A DNA stretch of 10,310 nucleotides from Vittaforma corneae ATCC 50505 (lineage: Eukaryota > Microsporidia > Nosematidae), in NCBI RefSeq assembly GCF_000231115.1, contig NW_006889868.1, positions 1-10,310 of the forward strand, given 5' to 3'. Below the pieces are notes generated by a model, which did not search any database, was not told the origin of the DNA, and saw nothing but the letters and a program-made list of their open reading frames with translations. This document shows, one piece after another, positions 1-9,180 of this stretch. Both the position numbers and the translations under genes were made by a program. Each line of letters opens with the position of its first letter. Position 1 is the stretch's first letter.

Positions 1-670
1 CCCCTAGGCTCTTAAGCAGTATTTGAAGAATAAATAGATTTTGAAATCTACATAGTAACACACCAAGACCAATGATGAAAGGTAATTTAATGTTATTGAT
101 CAAGAGGGTTATCAGACAGTGCTTCCTAAACGGATAGTCAATGTGATATTGAATTTATATTGGCACGTAGTGTAACTGGATAGGTGTGTTTTCATCTATA
201 CTCTCTAGATTTTATTTGTATTTTGACAACTTAAATTCATTAAACGCACAAAATACTTGTGTTTATGTGACATCCCATCTGATACCGTCTGGTCAATATG
301 TTGTATTTTTATGTAGGTGATCATCAGAAACCGGCTTGCCAAAACACAGTCTGCCACAGTGAGGAAACGAAGAACAATGGAAAGCATCCCGAATCCTGTC
401 ATCTGCAAAACTTGAACTACTGGTATATGCACTCGATCATCATCTAGGTGTTATTTAAATGGCATTTGGTAGAAGACGGTCGTAGTTTCGATTTTCTAAG
501 GCATTGCGAGTCAATTAAGACACCTGCAAAGAAAACAAAATGAATCCGAATTATTTTGTGAACGCTATCTCATCTCTTGTGAGATTAAAGTTATGTGTAA
601 ATTGATATTTGGCAGGGTTTAGAACTATTTCCCAATTCCGGCAGTTTTCCAAAGGCCGATGGGCTACTCT
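1..670. other. unassigned sequence, no gene seen
   Basis: Both strands carry frequent stops and only very short open frames; the longest standard-code frame here is about 75 codons on the minus strand (205-432) and its translation is unlike any family I know. An AATAAA word at 29-34 is expected by chance at this base composition. A plus-strand run at 519-881 lacks TAA and TAG but contains five TGA codons (603, 708, 711, 783, 876). About five runs of that length are expected by chance in 10 kb if TGA is ignored, so it is not evidence of coding. Confidence 0.6.
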
Positions 671-679
671 TATAAAAGG
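671..679 (+). promoter_or_regulatory. TATA-box-like element TATAAAAGG
   Basis: TATAAAAGG is a close match to the eukaryotic TATA consensus, and this nine-base word is expected only about 0.2 times in both strands of a window of this composition. An initiator-like TCAGTA lies at 692-697, which puts the presumed start about 23 bases after the first T of the box, somewhat short of the usual 25-32. A small ORF begins just downstream at 710. No other promoter element was recognised, so a chance match remains likely. Confidence 0.15.
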
Positions 680-709
680 AAGTGCAGCTGATCAGTATAG
701 ACGAAAGTG

Positions 710-892
710 ATGATTTCTAGATCAACCCAACCCCACTCAAAATTGTGCAGTATCCCTAGTGCAACGGTTAAATTGCAAAATTTGAATAACGCTATTTCAA
801 AGAAAAATGAAGGGGCAGATAGCAAAGTGGCATATACACAAATGGATGTGTTGTGTTTTATTGCACTTTCTACCTTGAACTTAGATTCATAG
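710..892 (+). CDS. short ORF of unknown function, doubtful
   Basis: The frame has 60 codons from the ATG at 710; a GTG at 707 is in the same frame. It begins about 30 bases after a TATA-like box and ends in TAG, and two overlapping AATAAA words lie about 145 bases further on. The translation is hydrophilic in the middle (a short K, N, E and D-rich stretch) and has two cysteines, less skewed than most frames here. There is no signal peptide, membrane segment or recognisable motif. Dozens of frames of this length are expected by chance, so the only argument for it is the spacing of the TATA-like word, ORF and AATAAA. No family recognised. Confidence 0.08.
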   Translation: MISRSTQPHSKLCSIPSATVKLQNLNNAISKKNEGADSKVAYTQMDVLCFIALSTLNLDS

Positions 893-930
893 CTTTAACC
901 AACACAGCACAAAGTCCTATGCTATAATTT

Positions 931-949
931 AAAATATATTAAATATTTT
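931..949. repeat. AT-only inverted repeat, 7-base arms
   Basis: AAAATAT (931-937) and ATATTTT (943-949) are perfect reverse complements separated by five bases. The element has no G or C and sits in the most AT-rich part of the first kilobase. A few arms of this length are expected by chance in 10 kb, so no function is implied. It could act as an easily melted site. Confidence 0.3.
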
Positions 950-1034
950 CCACGACAACAAGGTGGGCCTTGGCTTTAAATACTGCCATCTTCATGTTAT
1001 GCTTTAAATTCAGCTCTTGCTCTCACTAAAATTT

Positions 1035-1044
1035 AATAAATAAA
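1035..1044 (+). terminator. two overlapping AATAAA words, possible polyadenylation signal
   Basis: AATAAATAAA contains AATAAA at 1035-1040 and again at 1039-1044. It follows the short ORF 710-892 by about 145 bases, which suits a eukaryotic 3' end if that ORF is real. No clear GT-rich downstream element was identified. AATAAA is common at this base composition, so the call rests only on the doubling and position. Confidence 0.1.
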
Positions 1045-1726
1045 TGAAATGATATCTTTGGGATGTTAAGAGGGCAAGGATTGACAGATGTCTTCAGTCA
1101 GATTTTATTTATACTGGTCCTGTAGTTTTTTGCAATGGGTTTGTCGATGGGGCTTCACCATGGCTGTGGATAAAAGTTGGCATCGTTTTGATTAGAAGGC
1201 ATATCATGAAATGATGCATAGCTCCATGTAAACGTACGGTTCGGATGAAAGCACTGGCCAATAGAAAATAAAAATGTATTGGGGTTGTATGACATAAAAA
1301 CAGTCTAGATTTCCTATACAAACCAGAAGTGCTAAATAGTAGTGTCATCAGAAGCGATATTAGAATTGCACCAAAACCGCCTACATATTCGAAAGCGAAC
1401 TTTATCCAACTTCAAGACCAGGAGCTTGATGATAAAATCATGTGGAGCCACACTGGCAGTGCAAACACTTCCTACAGCCAGTTTGAGGAAAACATTAGAA
1501 CGGTGCTTTGAATAATAAAAGTCAAGGTTTACAGGAACAGCCTGTGGCTGATATATTAGACACAAGTGTAACGATCAAATGCGAAGATGCCGTGTCTCCC
1601 CACACTCATCCGAAAACGAACAGCTTTGTAGAAAGCGAAGAGGTCTAGTAAAAAGAAATTTAATCAATATTCGCTGCTTCAGCCATTTGCTCTAATGTCT
1701 AAAGCACTTTGGCACGAACCTGAGAT
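1045..1726. other. unassigned sequence, no gene seen
   Basis: Short frames of 60-80 codons occur on both strands (1109-1348 and 1332-1565 minus, 1329-1511 plus). They overlap each other, are cysteine-rich or otherwise unlike natural proteins, and match no family I know. In the plus frame used by the ORF at 1727, 1511-1645 is also open and then hits paired stops (TAG TAA). I see no repeats, RNA genes or regulatory sites. Confidence 0.6.
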
Positions 1727-2110
1727 GTGAATTTTGAATCTCCAAGACAAAGTTGTACAATGCTCGACAAGTGGATAGTCGTCAGAATTCACACACTCGT
1801 GTATCTTTCAATCTCAAATGGAATATGCGAGATCTGCAAATACATCAATGTCCTGGGAAACGGCACGGCTGTTTCATGTTTGGTCAACCTTAACCAAAAT
1901 CTTCTGCCAACCACCCGCCACTCCAATAATAAAAATGGATTGCTGCCTGTCTTTATTAAGCTATGCTTTACACCATTTGCATCAAAGCCAAGTAAGCAAT
2001 GGGCTTTGCACAGATTGTTGAGAAATAGAAGAGACACCACTCAGCTTACCATCAACAACATCAATACAATGCTCAAGAAAGATTCTGGTATGCCTTTCAT
2101 TAGTCACTAG
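1727..2110 (+). CDS. 127-codon open frame, function unknown, doubtful
   Basis: This is one of the two longest standard-code frames in the window. It opens on GTG; from the first ATG (1760) it encodes 116 residues and ends in TAG. The product would be rich in N, L and I, with about five cysteines and very few acidic residues, and a basic patch near residues 98-102 (LRNRR). No signal peptide, transmembrane helix or known motif is visible. No purine-rich ribosome site stands out, and the context at the ATG is not clearly Kozak-like. At a stop frequency near 6% per codon, about 0.3 frames of this length are expected by chance in six frames of 10 kb, so chance is a realistic explanation. A decayed coding remnant is the alternative. 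Confidence 0.12.
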   Translation: MNFESPRQSCTMLDKWIVVRIHTLVYLSISNGICEICKYINVLGNGTAVSCLVNLNQNLLPTTRHSNNKNGLLPVFIKLCFTPFASKPSKQWALHRLLRNRRDTTQLTINNINTMLKKDSGMPFISH

Positions 2111-3268
2111 ACATTCTTTAATGTCGGAATTATTCATTTGAATCAGAACACCAAAGACATGATGTTTGCATGGCCAATGCTTAGATGATCCCTCTCCGAT
2201 GTATATACCGATAAAAGCGCATCAAGGCGTTCTTGAGAAAAGACTATTTTCTTTGGCAACCTAGACGAATTGGGCTGTGGTATTCCTGCTTGTGGTTAAG
2301 CAAAGCTTGAGCATAGCTACAAACGCCTACTTTCAATACAGTTGAGTATATTGGGTGCAATTGGCCAACACATGTTTCCAAGCACCATCTTGCAGCACAG
2401 ATGATATACAATAGCAAGCAATTTCCAAAGTGGAAGCTGTGCATGAAGCGAATGAACTAACTAGTAGGTCGACCCAGTTGATTGTGTAGAGTCTATAGCC
2501 CAGAAAAATCACTCTCTGGCATTGTATCAGGGTGTTGCATAAATTATTTAGATACATGTTTCCGCACCAGTAATTAATTGGATGGTATCAACTCCAGACA
2601 TACTAATGTTTGTTGGTTTTACTCAACATTAATAGGCATATCGTTCGGAGTTGCATTACAGAAAAGTGAAACTGCTTGTTGTTAATTCAAAGTGTATGGC
2701 ATGATATACAGTCCTACACCATGTCTTTAATATAATTGGACTGGCAATTGCATGCGGATATCTTAAATATTATTTTGTGAAAAGACGAGTCAAATCAAGG
2801 AAGTACCAGCCCTGCGAATTGGCCGATTCAAAGAACAAGGAAGCTAGAAATCAATGCATCAGGATAAACATTGTAAATGGATCCCCACAATGTATAGGCC
2901 TGGCCTTGATTCACAACATAAGACTAGTCATTAGAGAAATTCCTGTTAGAGACTAGATTAAGAGCATTAAGCCTTGTGTGAAGAATCTCTATTGTTGTAT
3001 GTGGCAAAAAGTGCTCAGATATCACTACAGACCAAGATCCACAATCATATCATTAACATCGCACAAACGTATTGCCCAGCGTTCAAATAATCTTGAGACT
3101 GCAGATGCCTGGAATATCTGCACTCTCACAACAAACTAGTGTCTTTTGGATACCAGCTGAGATTAAATGCATCTTCTTTTTATATTTGTGCCAACCAACG
3201 AGACCTTGCCAAATCGTTTTAGAAGTGATACAAGGGTCCAGTAACCAAATCACATACACATTAAATAG
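2111..3268. other. unassigned sequence, no gene seen
   Basis: Only frames below 90 codons occur. The frame in register with 1727-2110 continues with many stops, then opens from 2705 to 2955 (84 codons, no ATG near its start, no recognisable motif). A minus-strand frame at 3083-3352 (89 codons) is cysteine-rich and unrecognised. A six-base-arm hairpin at 2236-2252 (AGAAAA/TTTTCT, five-base loop) is at chance level. CpG is strongly depleted in 2701-3000, with four against about ten expected. Confidence 0.6.
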
Positions 3269-3883
3269 TCTACTACTGTAAAGCAAACATCTCTTCTGCC
3301 CATCTATTTTTACGAATTCAGATGAATGTGTGGCAATCATGAATGCACTCACAAGTCCGTTGCTCTTTTAGCATGCGCCGTGGCCTGAGATGTGGATGCC
3401 ATCGTTGGTATGGAAAAGGCACAGAATGCATGCAGATTTCCATGTACTGGAATTGGGTGAACCATACTGAATGATTTAATTCAAACACCGCTTGGGTATG
3501 ACATGGCACGGCGAGCTTTTATGATCCAATGCCATTCATTCAAGGAGAATTCATATCACAAGATGAGTTTCCGCAGGCATCATCTACATGCTAGGGTTTG
3601 TTCGTGAATCTATACCCAGACATTAGTCTTGTTGAAGCGAACAGAGACCTTAAATCAGGCCAACTATGATGGGCTCCTTATTCAAGAATGTTGTGGACAT
3701 TCCCAATTATGTTTTATTCCAGCACAATTCTTTTATCATATCGGCAATGGCATATACTCGGGGTTTATTTTTAATGTGTGTTCTGGAATGATTGTGAGCG
3801 CTGCGTATCGTCTTTCGTTAATGCCATGATCGTCTTGTAAACCTGCACTACAGTCAACTTATATTTGCTGGAAATCTACATTC
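3269..3883 (+). other. 205-codon run without TAA or TAG, interrupted by five TGA
   Basis: Between the TAG at 3266 and the TAG at 3884 this frame has TGA at 3323, 3386, 3458, 3605 and 3827 and no other stop. Only one TGG was seen in the same frame. If TGA were read as tryptophan, as in several mitochondria, Mycoplasma and some ciliates, the frame would be open for 205 codons. Against coding, the translation is about 7% cysteine and only about 5% acidic, which is typical of translated non-coding DNA rather than protein, and no motif is recognisable. About 0.1 such runs are expected by chance, counting all frames. Confidence 0.1.
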
Positions 3884-4466
3884 TAGCGTATTTCTGTCAC
3901 TCCTGGGAAATCAAAAATGGTGCAGAAACACAGATCTGCCAAATCAACTTATTTGAAAAGCGAAAGACCATTCTCAAAAGAGAAAATCCATCAGACGATA
4001 TGGTGCTCATTCAGAAAGTATAGTGTGACAGAAGATGGCATTGTTGATGTTGCTCTGGAAGATCTATTTAATAAAGAGGTTCGTTGTTGAGTTTGCTTCA
4101 ATGCTGCAAGACAAAAGGTGTGCAAAGAATATTGGGAATGACATTTATGAATACCGGTATATACTCAAGACATATTGGAATAAGAAAGTACAAAGGCCGC
4201 TGTGGTGAGAATATAAAAGAGTTGTGTTGCGGTATTTCAACAGAGCACACGTCTGTTCCATAGATGGTATGTTCGCCATTATGATTTGCTTCTCTTGATC
4301 TGCTTCATGCAAAAACAGAACCGGACAGTTCCGAGTTTTATTTAAAGAGGCTTGCTCTATGATTTTGTATGATAAATTTATTTAGACTGCAGCCAGTCTC
4401 ATAACTATTATATTGCTTACTGACTTTGAAAACAGAATACATACCCTTACCTACCATTGGGTCCAA
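3884..4466. other. unassigned sequence, no gene seen
   Basis: There is no open frame of note on either strand. In the plus frame of the preceding run, 3887-4087 is again free of stops (67 codons, K and S-rich) but has no homology that I recognise. A TATA-like word (TATAAAAGA, 4212-4220) is followed by no convincing ORF. No RNA gene or repeat was seen. Confidence 0.6.
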
Positions 4467-4760
4467 TCACTCAATATATTTAATGCAACAATCATAGCTT
4501 GAAATGGTTTGATGAACTAATTTGTTGGTGAGTGAACAGGTGTAAAATAAGGGAAATGTTGGACTTAACAAGTAAATCAAAATACATTCCGAAACCTCAA
4601 TGTAAAATGGCCTTGATTTCAATTGCCAATGGGCTGGCTCTTTTGTTTGAATTTTCGCAACCATTCTTGATTCTCTTAGGCCTAGTTCGAATCGTGTGAT
4701 GCATGTTGAAAGAAATTTCATCGACAATGTGGCGGTTTCAACTGGATCTGTTGCAAACAT
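4467..4760 (-). CDS. 97-codon ORF of unknown function, doubtful
   Basis: This is the longest frame in the window with an ATG at its annotated start (minus strand, 4760-4758). Its residue composition is closer to that of real proteins than most frames here, with about ten acidic and about nine K or R residues and four cysteines. The N-terminal half (residues 1-50) is mixed charged. Residues 56-73 form a hydrophobic stretch (starting SECILIYLLSPTF) that could be a weak membrane segment. The context before the ATG is poor for eukaryotic initiation (T at -3), and no purine-rich ribosome site was noted. No family recognised. Several frames of this length are expected by chance. Confidence 0.12.
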   Translation of the reverse strand: MFATDPVETATLSMKFLSTCITRFELGLRESRMVAKIQTKEPAHWQLKSRPFYIEVSECILIYLLSPTFPLFYTCSLTNKLVHQTISSYDCCIKYIE

Positions 4761-5373
4761 GCATATTGCGTATGCTGAATTGATCTACGCCAACCTCCAT
4801 CAGGCAATATCTGTGCTTTACCTGGCATAATCGAGTAATACATCATGCCCCAATGCGCATCATAAAAACTCCCAGCTTACTAGCTTATTCCGTAACGGGC
4901 CAACCCAAACATCCGGTTCATACACGCATTAAGATCTACCGTCTTGTTTGACAAATGCTCACACATTGTCTACTATGCTATGGAAGCTTCGAATGGTGAC
5001 ATAAATTATGCAAGTATCTTTTAAATATCATGCCAAATATTCAATTATTAATATGCCTTGGATTAGACAAATGGGCTTGAAATTTTGGTTCGTATGTTTT
5101 GAAGCCTTCGCTATCATTTTCGGATGTTAGAGATCTACAACTGAGACATTAAAAATTCAAGGCTGGTGCATTTCACAAAGTCCCAAGATAATGACACAAT
5201 GCAAATATTTTAAATCATATTGATAATACCAAAGAAATTGAGATGGCTTCCAATTATCAATTTTTAACTTCTGAAATATCTTGTTCAAATCCATCGGACC
5301 ATACCATTTACGTAACCTACTCAATGCACAGATGACTGCCAATACTACAGTTCAGAACTATCGGATGCAATTC
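4761..5373. other. unassigned sequence, no gene seen
   Basis: This stretch is AT-rich with frequent stops on both strands. The only frame above 60 codons is at 5157-5342 minus (61 codons) and is unrecognised. I see no RNA gene, repeat or regulatory element. Confidence 0.6.
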
Positions 5374-5392
5374 GGTGGAATGGGATGAGGGG
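5374..5392 (+). other. G-rich tract with four G runs (weak quadruplex motif)
   Basis: GGTGGAATGGGATGAGGGG has four runs of at least two G separated by loops of 1, 3 and 4 bases, which allows a two-tier G-quadruplex. It is one of only two such tracts I noticed in the window and ends six bases before the open frame at 5398. Its last part (GAGGGG, 5387-5392) would also look like a ribosome binding site for the TTG at 5398 if the DNA were bacterial. Two-tier quadruplexes are weak, and function is not implied. Confidence 0.25.
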
Positions 5393-5397
5393 AAGTC

Positions 5398-5781
5398 TTG
5401 AGTCTCGAGGGTTGCTGTTTTAATTCACCTGTAAGTTTGACAAAATGTTCTTCGTCTTGGCAGACAGTGTTTGCATCCATTCTGCACAGCATACATACCA
5501 ACCACACCATGGCAGGTTTGGCCATGTCGGCACCAAGCCTAATAAGTATAGGCTCTCAACGGAAGTGCCTGGCATTGCCACTAGCCAATCACACACAGAT
5601 ACCTGACACTCTAGTGTCTATTTTAGGAATTCTTGTCAAGCTTAAAGTGCCTGGTACTAGTGCTAGCTGCAAGGTTTTGTATTTGTTCTGCAACATTGAC
5701 AATACATCTTGTACATCAAAATGGAATGTTAAACATACATGTGTGATTGGCGAACCATCTGGGTGTTTAACAAAAGCCTGA
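5398..5781 (+). CDS. 127-codon open frame, best ATG at 5509, function unknown, doubtful
   Basis: The full frame opens with TTG at 5398, preceded at a plausible distance by GAGGGG. Its first ATG, at 5509, has a strong eukaryotic Kozak context (A at -3 and G at +4, in CACACCATGG) and would give 90 residues ending in TGA at 5779. That product has a mildly hydrophobic start (MAGLAMSAPSLISIG), a hydrophobic patch near residues 36-44 (LVSILGILV), and six cysteines, four of them in the last 30 residues. A small secreted cysteine-rich protein can be imagined but not supported, because no cleavable signal peptide or cysteine pattern of a known family is visible. About 0.3 frames of 127 codons are expected by chance. 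A second frame (5739-5990) overlaps its end. Confidence 0.15.
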   Translation: MSLEGCCFNSPVSLTKCSSSWQTVFASILHSIHTNHTMAGLAMSAPSLISIGSQRKCLALPLANHTQIPDTLVSILGILVKLKVPGTSASCKVLYLFCNIDNTSCTSKWNVKHTCVIGEPSGCLTKA

Positions 5782-7530
5782 TGTTGTTCTCAAAAGTTTA
5801 CACTCTCCATGCTCCATACATTAACTTCAGGTGTGGTCGAATTTTGTTCTGCAAATCCATGTTTGTGGAACCCAGATTTGGAAGCAGTCCCAGTGCAGTT
5901 GTAGGAAAAAAGTATCACATCCCTGTTCAATTCTGTGCTGATGCATATCCCAGTGCACCATTGGCATCCGTATTGCAATCAAGAACATAGTCGTCCTGGC
6001 TAAATATAATCACACAACTCTGGGGTTTACATTAGTATCAAAGCCGGCATTATGTAGTTTATAAGACAAGGGTCAAGTGGTTGCGGCAGCCGCTAATAAA
6101 AGTCACCATCACTTTAATTTTGGTTCTTTGGTCTCAGACGGAAACAGTGCCAAGCACAGTGGTGCGAGAAGAGAAGGCATTGGCCTATAAGTCGCTGCAG
6201 AACTTTCGGCATTTGCGGTAACATCCGGGATCTTGCGGTGATAGACTCCCATCGCCAGGAAGTATGGCACTGAGAATGACGCCAATGCATGCAATTAGTT
6301 AAGTCCATGTTATCAGTAGCGATTGTCTTGGCACTTTCCGTTTCTTCCAGGTGTATTTAATGTCCGAATTCGATGGTTGTTCAATTTACCAGTGGTATTC
6401 AAAAGTGGGTGAAACTCACCAAGGGCTAACATACCTCACCAACACGAGAATCATCGCGACTTCAAAATTAACAAAGTACGCTAAGTGCAGTCGTATAGGT
6501 TTGTGCAAGTTTCAAAATTAGTCCCCAAGACAATAGAACAATTTGTCTATCATCATTAGATAGAACGGTGTCGTTAAAGAAATGCCAGGCACACTCCTTT
6601 AACGAGAACATGAGTAAATTATTAATAAAGTGGTTGTAGCTGCATAACCAGGGGAATATCAAGTATAGGTGCATTGATGTGTGATACATTGGAAGATCAT
6701 CGACCAGCATTTAGATCTTGATGGTAGTTTGTATTGGCACAGAAATATACTCTTTAGACTCTCTGCCCAGTTGTGTGCTTGGCGTGTTTTGTTCCACCAT
6801 AGATCATTTGCTTGGAATGGAAGTGTTGGCACAGCAGCTGCACCTTGAAAACAAAGCACAAGACTCCAACTTGAAATAATGCCAATAATAAAGAACCACA
6901 GGAGAATGTTGATGCAAGCACGCCATTATCAAAGCATTGTTCCTTAAAATAGAAAGAAACACAATGGCAAATGCTAAGATATGTGGAGTACATTCCGATC
7001 TATAGCTACAATTCCTGTTTGAACGCAGCCAACAGTGACTTCCACGGATCCCTGCGATTACTTTCTTATGAACACAAGTCACACAGTCTGTACCAACCGA
7101 CCACCTCTATATAAGAAATTCGGATAATATCACGAACATATGCATAGACCATGATGGCCAAAATTCATTGAGTTTCACAAAGTGATCTCTTAGCTTGACA
7201 ACTGCAGGGCACCGCCGACTATGGAAGCGTGAGGCTTCATCTAAGAGTTCAAAGAGAAGTGTTGCGTGGACTTTCGCCATCTATTATAATAACTAAATGG
7301 CTGTGCTTTGAATAGCTCTAATATCTTTGATACAGTCGGAAGCCAATCACGGTGCATTTGAGTGCGCCGAAAAGGTGATCGTGAGATTTTGATGCATTTG
7401 AGGAACTAGTCTAACCACCCAATGTCTTATATAATTAGGCTCAGTTTTATTTCAGTTGCAGTGCACATGTGCTTTGTCGGAACAATTGTTTTATATCTGC
7501 AGGCAGTAAATAAAATGAGTCTAGTGCTCA
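5782..7530. other. unassigned sequence, no gene seen
   Basis: Many short frames (60-92 codons) lie on the minus strand between 6109 and 7082, but they overlap one another in different frames (6109-6294 with 6114-6308; 6659-6859, 6754-6993 and 6804-7082). That pattern shows local scarcity of stop triplets rather than one gene. Their translations are rich in C, H, S and W and match no family I know. The ten-base palindrome GCACATGTGC at 7463-7472 is one of about ten expected by chance. I see no tRNA, rRNA or mobile element. Confidence 0.6.
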
Positions 7531-7551
7531 AATCCCTCTTTTGAAGGGATT
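7531..7551. repeat. small hairpin, 7-base stem and 7-base loop
   Basis: AATCCCT (7531-7537) pairs perfectly with AGGGATT (7545-7551). A short T-containing stretch follows (TTTTA at 7556-7560). The stem is too short and too low in G+C for a convincing intrinsic terminator, and a few such stems are expected by chance. It lies inside a minus-strand frame (7427-7657) that I do not consider real. Confidence 0.25.
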
Positions 7552-7682
7552 GGTGTTTTATAATGGTGCTTGGGTGTAGACTAAAAACCGTGGTCCAATA
7601 TAACACCCATACAGTGATGTGAATGCCAGCCTTGACTACAAAAACACTTTCAAACAATAAACATTTAGACTAATCATCAAAG

Positions 7683-7922
7683 ATGCACATGATGTTTACG
7701 CAAAATTTGGTCTTGCTAATAAAGATGTATTCACAACGTCTTGTGATTTCGAATGCTATTTTCGATTGCAACATATTGTCACAAGATGGATATTTCAAAG
7801 AAATCATCATCAAATGGAAAATAGTATTAAAAATGAGACCCACAACCAAACAAACAATACTAATATTAGGCTGTTTGGATGTGTGTCATATAAACCCGCA
7901 TCGTGCGTTCTTTTTCTCTTAA
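7683..7922 (+). CDS. 79-codon ORF of unknown function, doubtful
   Basis: The frame starts at an ATG with A at -3 and ends in TAA. The product would be rich in I, L, K and M, with residue use nearer to real protein than most frames here and a hydrophobic N-terminal half (MHMMFTQNLVLLIKMY). No motif or family is recognised. The next plus frame (open from 7894) overlaps its last 29 bases, so the two could be pieces of one old coding region separated by a frameshift. Frames of this length are common by chance. Confidence 0.1.
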   Translation: MHMMFTQNLVLLIKMYSQRLVISNAIFDCNILSQDGYFKEIIIKWKIVLKMRPTTKQTILILGCLDVCHINPHRAFFFS

Positions 7923-8676
7923 GAGTATAGATGGCTGGAATGTCAGTTTTCTTAATAGCCCTCTGCCCCAACATAACTACGATTGCATTGTGTTCTCTGG
8001 ACTTTTATTAAGTGGCAAGAGAAGACCAACAGCTTTTGTTTCCACGGACAAATCCTGCGAAATGTTTGGGTCGAATAAAGCTCAACAAACCAGAGTCTGT
8101 GTGAAAGGTATTGCTCAATGCTTAACGCATAAAACAAATTGGCCTGGCTTGATTTTCCCAAGACTGTCAAAAATTTATACGAGAGTGCACTGATAGTTGA
8201 ATGGAAAACACTCTGGTGCGAATGCCCTTTTGATCAAAAATTCTGCCTCTTATATCTGGATGTGTGCTGTAGTAAGTTTTGACCGATGGGTGGAAACTTG
8301 TCTTGTAACTGTTGTTTATATGTCAAGACCTACAATGCAAATAATACTGCGTCTACATTCTGTCAGCACAGTGCACTCTGGCGTACAAGAAAACAGATAA
8401 GATCAGATTGCATCAACAGGATGTCTTGAATTTCGACAGTCCATCTGTTTGAATCCTCTTGATTAAAAATTGCAAAACCAATTGCACCTGCTGCGGCTAG
8501 AATTTTCCACATGCGGTTACCTTATAGCTACGTCATTATATGATGGCATTGCAGAATCAAAGTTAAATAATTATTTGGGTCTTTCCCCTTTTCTTTTTAT
8601 TCAAGAGTTTTGGCATAGTATATCGGCAAATGCCCTTGCCAACAACAGCCATGACCGGTTCTCGAAAGGTTCATTG
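7894..8676 (+). pseudogene. stop-poor frame, possible remnant of a broken coding region
   Basis: Over 261 codons this frame has only four internal stops (TGA 8191, TAG 8194, TAA 8398, TAA 8464) where about 16 are expected, giving sub-frames 7903-8193, 8197-8400 and 8470-8679. Composition of the first two pieces is fairly protein-like. The end of the first piece (RLSKIYTRVH) recalls the PGVYTRV motif near the C-terminus of trypsin-like proteases, but no catalytic His, Asp or Ser motif accompanies it, so I do not call that family. With hundreds of overlapping windows examined across six frames, a depletion this strong somewhere is only mildly surprising. A decayed gene is possible; chance is at least as likely. 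Confidence 0.12.
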
Positions 8677-9180
8677 TAGATGCACATAATCAGATGGACA
8701 GGCCATCTAGACCATGTTGTTTTAACAAGAAGCACAAAGTAAAATGTCGAAGGCAACTCAATTTATTCCTAGACTCGAGGCTATTTATGTGGGTTTGTCA
8801 AAATTTGCAAAAGACCCGTCATGCGTGCTTTTAGAAACAGTGAGTAGTTCTATGAGTGAGAAAGCCGTTCATAATGAATAAAAATGAGGATTGCCATGTC
8901 CAAAGAAAACAGACACTGGCATGGGCGTACATGCTGGATATGGTATGCTATGAGCAGCCAAGGGAAATATGATCTGAAACTTAACGTTTATGGCAGTGGC
9001 ATTACATGTAAGCTGGCGTGAGTTAAAATATAAATACAATGTGAAGGGGTTAAACAAACGACCGTTGGCTTGCAGAAATCAAGGGGTGTGTGCACGATGC
9101 CACATCTGCAACTTGGTCGGTTTTGTTTTCGCCGCATGGACTTCACTCATCAATAGACTGGTCACAGGTTAAAGCTCAAC
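8677..9180. other. unassigned sequence, no gene seen
   Basis: Frames of about 60 codons occur on both strands (8869-9057 minus, 8990-9172 plus) and overlap each other. Neither is recognisable. I see no repeats, RNA genes or regulatory sites. Confidence 0.6.

Noticed and set aside
519..881. 121-codon run open if TGA is read as sense
   Set aside because: It needs five TGA codons read through, two of them adjacent, and about five runs of this length are expected by chance when TGA is ignored.
1511..2110. Longer open frame if TAA and TAG encode glutamine (ciliate-type code)
   Set aside because: The join needs about five stop codons recoded, including a TGA that this code still uses as a stop, and removing TAA and TAG lengthens frames everywhere by chance.
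4212..4220. Second TATA-like word TATAAAAGA
   Set aside because: No initiator-like sequence or ORF follows at a suitable distance, and such words are frequent in AT-rich DNA.
4683..4700. GTTCGAATC resembling a tRNA T-loop (B box)
   Set aside because: The flanking bases do not form the five-base T stem, and no A box, acceptor stem or cloverleaf could be built around it.
5278..5296. GTTCAAATC resembling a tRNA T-loop
   Set aside because: The T stem does not pair, and no tRNA-like arms lie upstream on the plus strand.
5563..5655. AAGTGCCTGG occurring twice about 85 bases apart
   Set aside because: A ten-base repeat at this spacing is expected about once by chance, and similarity does not extend beyond it.
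6659..7082. Overlapping minus-strand frames of 66, 79 and 92 codons
   Set aside because: They lie in different frames over the same DNA, are rich in C, H and S, and look like translated non-coding sequence.
8150..8193. C-terminal RLSKIYTRVH recalling the trypsin-family YTRV motif
   Set aside because: There is no catalytic triad motif, no GDSGGP-like sequence and no matching cysteine pattern, so a short coincidental match is the simplest reading.
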